A DNA stretch of 64,000 nucleotides. It comes from Lysobacter avium. GTDB taxonomy: Bacteria; Pseudomonadota; Gammaproteobacteria; Xanthomonadales; Xanthomonadaceae. The DNA is taken from the NCBI RefSeq assembly GCF_015209745.1, contig NZ_CP063657.1, forward strand, positions 868,001-932,000. Reading direction: 5' to 3'. The notes beneath the pieces are model-generated. The model saw nothing but the letters and a program-made list of their open reading frames with translations. It searched no databases and was not told the origin of the DNA. This document shows positions 62,671 through 64,000 of the stretch, piece by piece (the first letter of the stretch is position 1; each line of letters begins with the position of its first letter). The position numbers and the translations under genes were made by a program.

Positions 62671-64000
62671 ATGAGTACTCCAGCACCCGTCCCCGCCCAG
62701 GCGCAACTGACCGTTCGTGCCGTGGTGCTGGCGATTGTCCTCGCGGTGATCCTGGCGGCGGCCAACGCCTACCTGGGCCTGTTTGCCGGGCTGACCATCG
62801 CCACTGCGATTCCGGCCGCGGTGGTCTCGATGGGTGTGTTGCGCCTGCTCGGCGGCGGCACGATCCTGGAAAACAACATCGTCCAGACCGGTGCATCTGC
62901 GGGTTCCTCGATCGCCGCGGGGGTGATCTTCACCATTCCCGCGCTGGTGATCATGGGCTACTGGCCCGACTTCAAGTACTGGTGGGTGCTGGGCATCGCC
63001 GGACTGGGCGGTCTCCTGGGCGTGCTGTTTTCGGTGCCGCTGCGGCGCTCGATGATCGTGGAGGATCCGCTGCCATTCCCAGAGGGGAAGGCGGCAGCGG
63101 AAGTGCTCAAGGCCGGTGACAATCCCGGCCCCGGCATGCGGATCCTTGCGATCTCCGGTGCGATCGGTGCGGTGGTGAAACTCGCCGCGACCAGCGGCCT
63201 GCGCCTGATTCCGGATACCTGGACCCAGTCCACCTATCTGGGCAGTTCCAACATCACCGCGTTCATCGGCACCAACCTCTCGCCGGCACTGCTGGGAGTG
63301 GGATACATCGTCGGTCTGAATGTCGGCATCGTGGTGTTGTCGGGCGCCGTCCTCTCCTGGCACATCGCAATCCCGCTGTACCAGGCGTTCTTCACGGGCA
63401 CCGATCCGGGATTGGCGGCCTCGTTGGGGAATGCATCATCGGCTGACGCGGCGTTTGCCATCTGGGGCGCCAAGATCCGCTACCTGGGGGTCGGTGCGAT
63501 GCTGGTCGGTGGTATCTGGACCCTGTTTTCGTTGCGAAAGTCGTTGCTCAACGGGGTCAAGAGCGGGTTCGCCGCGGCACGCAAGAGCACCGGACCGGCG
63601 CTGGCGGAAACCGAGCGCGACCTGCCGATGAAGTGGATGCTGATCGCGCTGGTGGTCTTCACCCTGCCGCTGCTGGCGCTGTACCAGATGATCGTCGGCC
63701 AGTGGCTGGTGAGTATCCCGATGACGATCATCATGATCGTTGCCGGCTTTCTGTTTGTCTCGGTGTCGGCGTATCTGGCCGGGCTGATCGGATCTTCCAA
63801 CAACCCGGTGTCGGGCATCACCATCTCGACCATCCTGTTCGCATCGGCGGTGCTGGTCGTGCTGCTGGGTCCAAGTGGACTGGAGCCGGTGGGTGTGGGT
63901 GGCGCACCGTTGGGAGCGGTGGCTGCGATCATGATCGGCGCGGTGGTGTGCTGCGCGGCCGCCGTGGGTGGCGACAATCTGCAGGACCTGAAAGCCGGCT
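62671..64000 (+). CDS. OPT family oligopeptide transporter, N-terminal part
   Basis: The gene starts with ATG at 62671 (GGAG about 8 bases upstream) and runs off the right edge after 443 codons. The N-terminus has LTVRAVVLAIVLAVILAAANAYLGLFAGLTIATAIPAAVVS and the ENNIVQTGASAGSSIAAGVIFTIPAL motif, which is typical of the OPT/YSL-like family. Many membrane helices are visible. It probably imports peptides or metal chelates with protons. It lies 152 bases after the S9 peptidase, which could supply peptides. Confidence 0.9.
   Translation, partial: MSTPAPVPAQAQLTVRAVVLAIVLAVILAAANAYLGLFAGLTIATAIPAAVVSMGVLRLLGGGTILENNIVQTGASAGSSIAAGVIFTIPALVIMGYWPDFKYWWVLGIAGLGGLLGVLFSVPLRRSMIVEDPLPFPEGKAAAEVLKAGDNPGPGMRILAISGAIGAVVKLAATSGLRLIPDTWTQSTYLGSSNITAFIGTNLSPALLGVGYIVGLNVGIVVLSGAVLSWHIAIPLYQAFFTGTDPGLAASLGNASSADAAFAIWGAKIRYLGVGAMLVGGIWTLFSLRKSLLNGVKSGFAAARKSTGPALAETERDLPMKWMLIALVVFTLPLLALYQMIVGQWLVSIPMTIIMIVAGFLFVSVSAYLAGLIGSSNNPVSGITISTILFASAVLVVLLGPSGLEPVGVGGAPLGAVAAIMIGAVVCCAAAVGGDNLQDLKAG

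Overview
The window is high-GC chromosomal DNA, most likely from a gammaproteobacterium of the Xanthomonadaceae/Lysobacteraceae (Lysobacter, Luteimonas or Xanthomonas group). The pointers are a fused aspartate kinase/diaminopimelate decarboxylase, the MurD2-MurL route to D-glutamate in peptidoglycan, an HPr kinase joined to the kdsD-lpt-rpoN-ptsN cluster, and pairs of Fiu/BfeA-type TonB receptors. The assignment is by gene content only; no rRNA, tRNA or CRISPR was seen.

Layout. Positions 1-749 hold the end of an AT-richer accessory segment: a PD-(D/E)XK/Schlafen-type helicase cut by the left edge, translationally coupled to a MazG-like pyrophosphohydrolase. Positions 866-5245 hold housekeeping and unknown genes (VOC protein, two lipoproteins, DUF2254 protein, MgtE). 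From 5285 to 15538 one long minus-strand cluster runs kdsD-kdsC-lptC-lptA-lptB-rpoN-hpf-ptsN-hprK-rapZ-EIIA(Man)-ptsH-ptsI, linking LPS precursor synthesis and export, sigma-54 and a sugar-transport-free regulatory PTS. Divergent from it are ibaG and murA, followed by a bidirectional hairpin terminator. Then come a tandem DUF3108 pair with purN/purM, a DUF2066-perM-hda operon, and the amgK-murU peptidoglycan recycling pair.

Positions 25603-39150 contain a GlsB-like membrane protein, an M20 dipeptidase, a periplasmic ComEA-like protein, HutD, and the most interesting region: an iron-linked island on the minus strand. It encodes two TonB receptors, a PKHD hydroxylase, and an operon PepSY membrane protein - DUF2271 protein with a flavinylation motif - DUF4198 protein - ApbE - membrane-anchored diflavin reductase. 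Three Fur-like operator sequences sit in its promoters. Together these look like a complete electron path from cytoplasmic NADPH to a covalently bound periplasmic flavin, probably serving ferric iron reduction.

Positions 39401-45732 are the suf iron-sulfur operon with its Rrf2 regulator, plus an acetyltransferase and a Rieske ferredoxin at the distal end. Next are a SET-domain protein, a 3-hydroxybutyrate dehydrogenase, an orphan PIN protein, a DUF1439 lipoprotein and a PhzF protein. Positions 49742-55087 form the lysAC-murL-murD2 operon, all three genes overlapping. The right end has ispB, ssb, the complete rfbBACD dTDP-rhamnose operon, a secreted S9 peptidase and an OPT-family transporter cut by the window edge.
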